Of a stretch of 7,516 nt of DNA, positions 5,957 through 7,516 are shown piece after piece. A model generated the notes under the pieces. The model did no database searches. It was not told where the DNA came from and was given only the letters and a program-made list of their open reading frames with translations. A program made the position numbers and the translations under genes. Position 1 is the first letter of the stretch, and every line of letters begins with the position of its first letter. The stretch is from Gammaproteobacteria bacterium (lineage in GTDB: Bacteria > Pseudomonadota > Gammaproteobacteria > Burkholderiales > Thiobacillaceae), in assembly GCA_018820745.1 (NCBI GenBank), contig JAHJNP010000057.1, positions 1-7,516 of the forward strand. The letters are read 5' to 3'.

Positions 5957-6295
5957 TCCCAGGCGGTGGGGCTGGCGTTACGCCTCGCCGCCTTGGCTGG
6001 CGGGGCTTCAGGGCTGACGTGCATGATAACGGCTCAAGCTACGATGGCTTTCCGGGCTGAATAGCCGGCACGTGCGGCCACTGAATCACCTGCACATGCC
6101 TTGCGGCACGTGAAAACGAACGCAAACGCAACGGCGTCGCAACGCGCGACCCGGTGCAAGGTAAGGGGCTAGACATCTGACACTCCTGGTACTCAACATG
6201 GGGGTGAGGATTCTAGCCACAGCCAAATCGACGCCTAGATGTCTGGTAATCGGGCGGAACGCGAAAAACTTGAGGACCGACTTTGGGGCGGACGT
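5957..6295. other. Gene-free stretch upstream of the sensor remnant and downstream of ppsR
   Basis: No credible coding frame is seen on either strand. GGCACGTG occurs twice (6067-6074, 6105-6112), and AGACATCT (6171-6178) is complementary to AGATGTCT (6237-6244). No strong terminator hairpin follows the ppsR stop, although its minus-strand message would run into a T5 run from about 6270 to 6266. Most of this is probably decayed sequence. Confidence 0.4.
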
Positions 6296-7072
6296 TCAGG
6301 GGTGCCGCAGTCGCGCCGCGATTTCCTCCACCGACATGCGGGTGGAATCGATGACGGGCACTGCGTGGCGTGCGAACAGCCGCTCGGCGGCGGCGAGTTC
6401 GCTCCGGCACTGCGCCAGGCTGGCGTAGCGGCTGTCGGGGTAGCGCGCCTGGCGGATGGCGGCGAGGCGTTCGGCCGACAGGGTCAGGGCGCGCAGGCGC
6501 GGCAGGTTGGCGAGCAGGACGTCGGGCAGGCTGTTCTGTTCGAGGTCGTCCGGCGTGAGGGGGTAGTTGGCGACGCGCAGGCCGTATTGCAGGGCGAGGT
6601 AGAGCGCGCTGGGGGTTTTGCCGACGCGCGAGACGCCGACCAGGATCAGGTCGGCCTGGTCGAGCCGCTGCGGCTGCAGGCCGTCGTCCAGCGCCAGGCT
6701 GAAATTCACCGCGTCTATGCGCGATTCGTAGTTGTTCGCCATGCCGTGGGTGCGCCCGCCACTGGGGGTGGCGGCCTGCCCCAAGGCATTTTCCACGGCG
6801 GGGGCGATGAGGTCGAAGACATCGAACACGCTGGCGCGGCTGTCACGCAGGACGGCGCGCAGGGCCGGGTCGGTCAGGGTGGAAAACACCAGCGCGTCGG
6901 GGGTGGCGGCAATCCGCGCGGCAGCAGCCTGCGCCTTTTCCGGGCTGTCGATGAAAGGCAGCGCAATCAGGCTAAACTCAAGTGCAGGGAACTGCGCCAG
7001 CACGCTCTTTGCCACCGCTTCGACGGTGACGCCGGTGTGATCGGATACGCAGAAAACGCTGTGGTTTTTCAT
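6296..7072 (-). CDS. ppsR: Phosphoenolpyruvate synthase regulatory protein (bifunctional kinase/pyrophosphorylase)
   Basis: A 258-residue member of the DUF299 family. These proteins inactivate PEP synthase by ADP-dependent phosphorylation of a threonine next to the catalytic histidine, and reactivate it by phosphate-dependent dephosphorylation. Motifs in order are the N-terminal [12 protein letters not shown] (9-20), where most relatives have a similar SD-x-TG segment; [20 protein letters not shown] (78-97); the G-rich [23 protein letters not shown] segment (109-131); and the P-loop GVSRVGKTP (146-154), followed by [19 protein letters not shown] (159-177). Length is normal for bacterial PSRP (about 270). 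The gene is head to head with ppsA, its substrate's gene, 10 bp apart. Its likely promoter lies inside ppsA. No frameshift or missing motif is seen. Confidence 0.95.
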   Translation of the reverse strand: MKNHSVFCVSDHTGVTVEAVAKSVLAQFPALEFSLIALPFIDSPEKAQAAAARIAATPDALVFSTLTDPALRAVLRDSRASVFDVFDLIAPAVENALGQAATPSGGRTHGMANNYESRIDAVNFSLALDDGLQPQRLDQADLILVGVSRVGKTPSALYLALQYGLRVANYPLTPDDLEQNSLPDVLLANLPRLRALTLSAERLAAIRQARYPDSRYASLAQCRSELAAAERLFARHAVPVIDSTRMSVEEIAARLRHP

Positions 7073-7082
7073 AAGGTGGATT

Positions 7083-7516
7083 ATGCCGACTTCAACTGAC
7101 TATATCGTTCCGCTGGACAGCCTGTCGATGGCAGATGTGCCGCGCGTGGGCGGCAAGAACGCGTCGCTGGGCGAGATGATCGCCAATCTGTCCGGCGCGG
7201 GGGTGAAGGTGCCGGGCGGCTTCGCCACCACTGCGCAGGCGTTCTGGGAGTTTCTCGATCACAACGATTTGCGTGCGCGCATCGATATGCGGCTGACCGC
7301 GCTCGACGTGGCGGACGTGACCGCGCTGGCCGCGGCGGGGGCGGAGATCCGCGGCTGGGTGGAAGCGGCCGCCTTGCCGGCTGATCTGGAATCGGGCCTG
7401 CGCACCGCCTATGCCGCGCTCGGCGACAACGTGTCGGTGGCGGTGCGCTCGTCGGCCACCGCCGAGGACCTGCCCTACGCCTCGTTCGCCGGCCAGCAGG
7501 AAACCTACCTGCACGT
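7083..7516 (+). CDS. ppsA: Phosphoenolpyruvate synthase, N-terminal part (runs off the window)
   Basis: The first 144 codons of PEP synthase, which converts pyruvate, ATP and water to PEP, AMP and phosphate in gluconeogenesis. The frame is open to the window end; the full enzyme is about 800 residues, so the phosphohistidine and PEP-binding domains lie outside. The visible part is the start of the ATP-binding (PPDK N-terminal) domain: [20 protein letters not shown] (6-25), then NASLGEM (26-32), [14 protein letters not shown] (41-54), and [20 protein letters not shown] (119-138) with QETYL, which contains the nucleotide-binding RSSATAED motif. The ATG at 7083 is supported by AAGG at 7073-7076 with 6-nt spacing. 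That ribosome-binding site fills the entire gap to ppsR, so the ppsA promoter must lie within ppsR. Confidence 0.96.
   Translation, partial: MPTSTDYIVPLDSLSMADVPRVGGKNASLGEMIANLSGAGVKVPGGFATTAQAFWEFLDHNDLRARIDMRLTALDVADVTALAAAGAEIRGWVEAAALPADLESGLRTAYAALGDNVSVAVRSSATAEDLPYASFAGQQETYLH
7099..7128 (-). promoter_or_regulatory. Candidate sigma70 promoter of ppsR inside ppsA
   Basis: Reading the minus strand, TCGACA (7128-7123) matches the -35 consensus at 5 of 6 positions. TATAGT (7104-7099) matches the -10 at 5 of 6, and the spacer is 18 nt. Transcription would begin near 7092, giving a leader of about 20 nt before the ppsR ATG at 7072. The elements overlap codons 6-16 of ppsA. Confidence 0.5.

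Noticed and set aside
6067..6112. Two GGCACGTG sites, with a third CACGTG core at 583-588
   Set aside because: CACGTG is self-complementary and too short to treat as an operator without more conserved flanking sequence.
6171..6244. AGACATCT / AGATGTCT inverted pair 58 bp apart
   Set aside because: Eight matching bases over this spacing can arise by chance, and no further pairing extends it.
6239..7099. A long open frame on the plus strand opposite ppsR (286 codons)
   Set aside because: It is the shadow of a GC-rich gene. PpsR is recognised motif by motif on the other strand.

Overview
The window looks like chromosomal DNA of a GC-rich betaproteobacterium. The evidence is the ppsA/ppsR pair, the YcaO, SpoU-type methyltransferase and SenB-type proteins, and strong G/C preference at third codon positions. 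I cannot name a genus with confidence; a sulfur- or iron-oxidising Nitrosomonadales-type lineage is a guess.

Layout, left to right. Positions 49-562 (+) hold a small toxin-antitoxin module: an intact antitoxin gene and an overlapping PemK/MazF-type toxin gene broken by a one-base frameshift. A hairpin-rich gap (563-699) follows, with a likely terminator for each converging side. ycaO (700-2412, -) encodes the accessory factor for ribosomal protein S12 methylthiolation. A short divergent gap separates it from an exported TPR protein (2522-3190, +). That gene converges, with only 3 bp between stop codons, on a glycosyltransferase gene (3194-4153, -) that I assign to the SenB/TIGR04348 selenosugar-synthase family. 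No senA or senC partner is visible. The divergent gap 4154-4343 is structured: it holds a perfect 14-bp inverted repeat spanning 90 bp and an 18-pair hairpin just before a SpoU/TrmH-family RNA methyltransferase gene (4344-5123, +).

Positions 5124-6295 are a decayed zone. They contain a small unrecognised gene (5150-5452, -), the remains of a membrane-bound four-helix-bundle sensor (about 5590-5956, -) whose frame is broken by a 7-bp tandem duplication, and about 340 bp with no gene. ppsR (6296-7072, -) and the start of ppsA (7083 to the window end, +) then diverge with only 10 bp between start codons. PpsR controls PpsA by phosphorylation and dephosphorylation, so this is a gluconeogenic enzyme and its regulator in head-to-head arrangement. 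A good sigma70-like promoter for ppsR lies inside the ppsA coding sequence.

Most of the window is housekeeping. The parts most worth a second look are the orphan SenB homologue, the G.U-rich leader hairpin and inverted-repeat element upstream of the methyltransferase gene, the decayed toxin and sensor genes with clearly identifiable lesions, and the overlapping 5' ends of ppsR and ppsA. I found no CRISPR array, tRNA, rRNA, complete insertion sequence or obvious new defence system.
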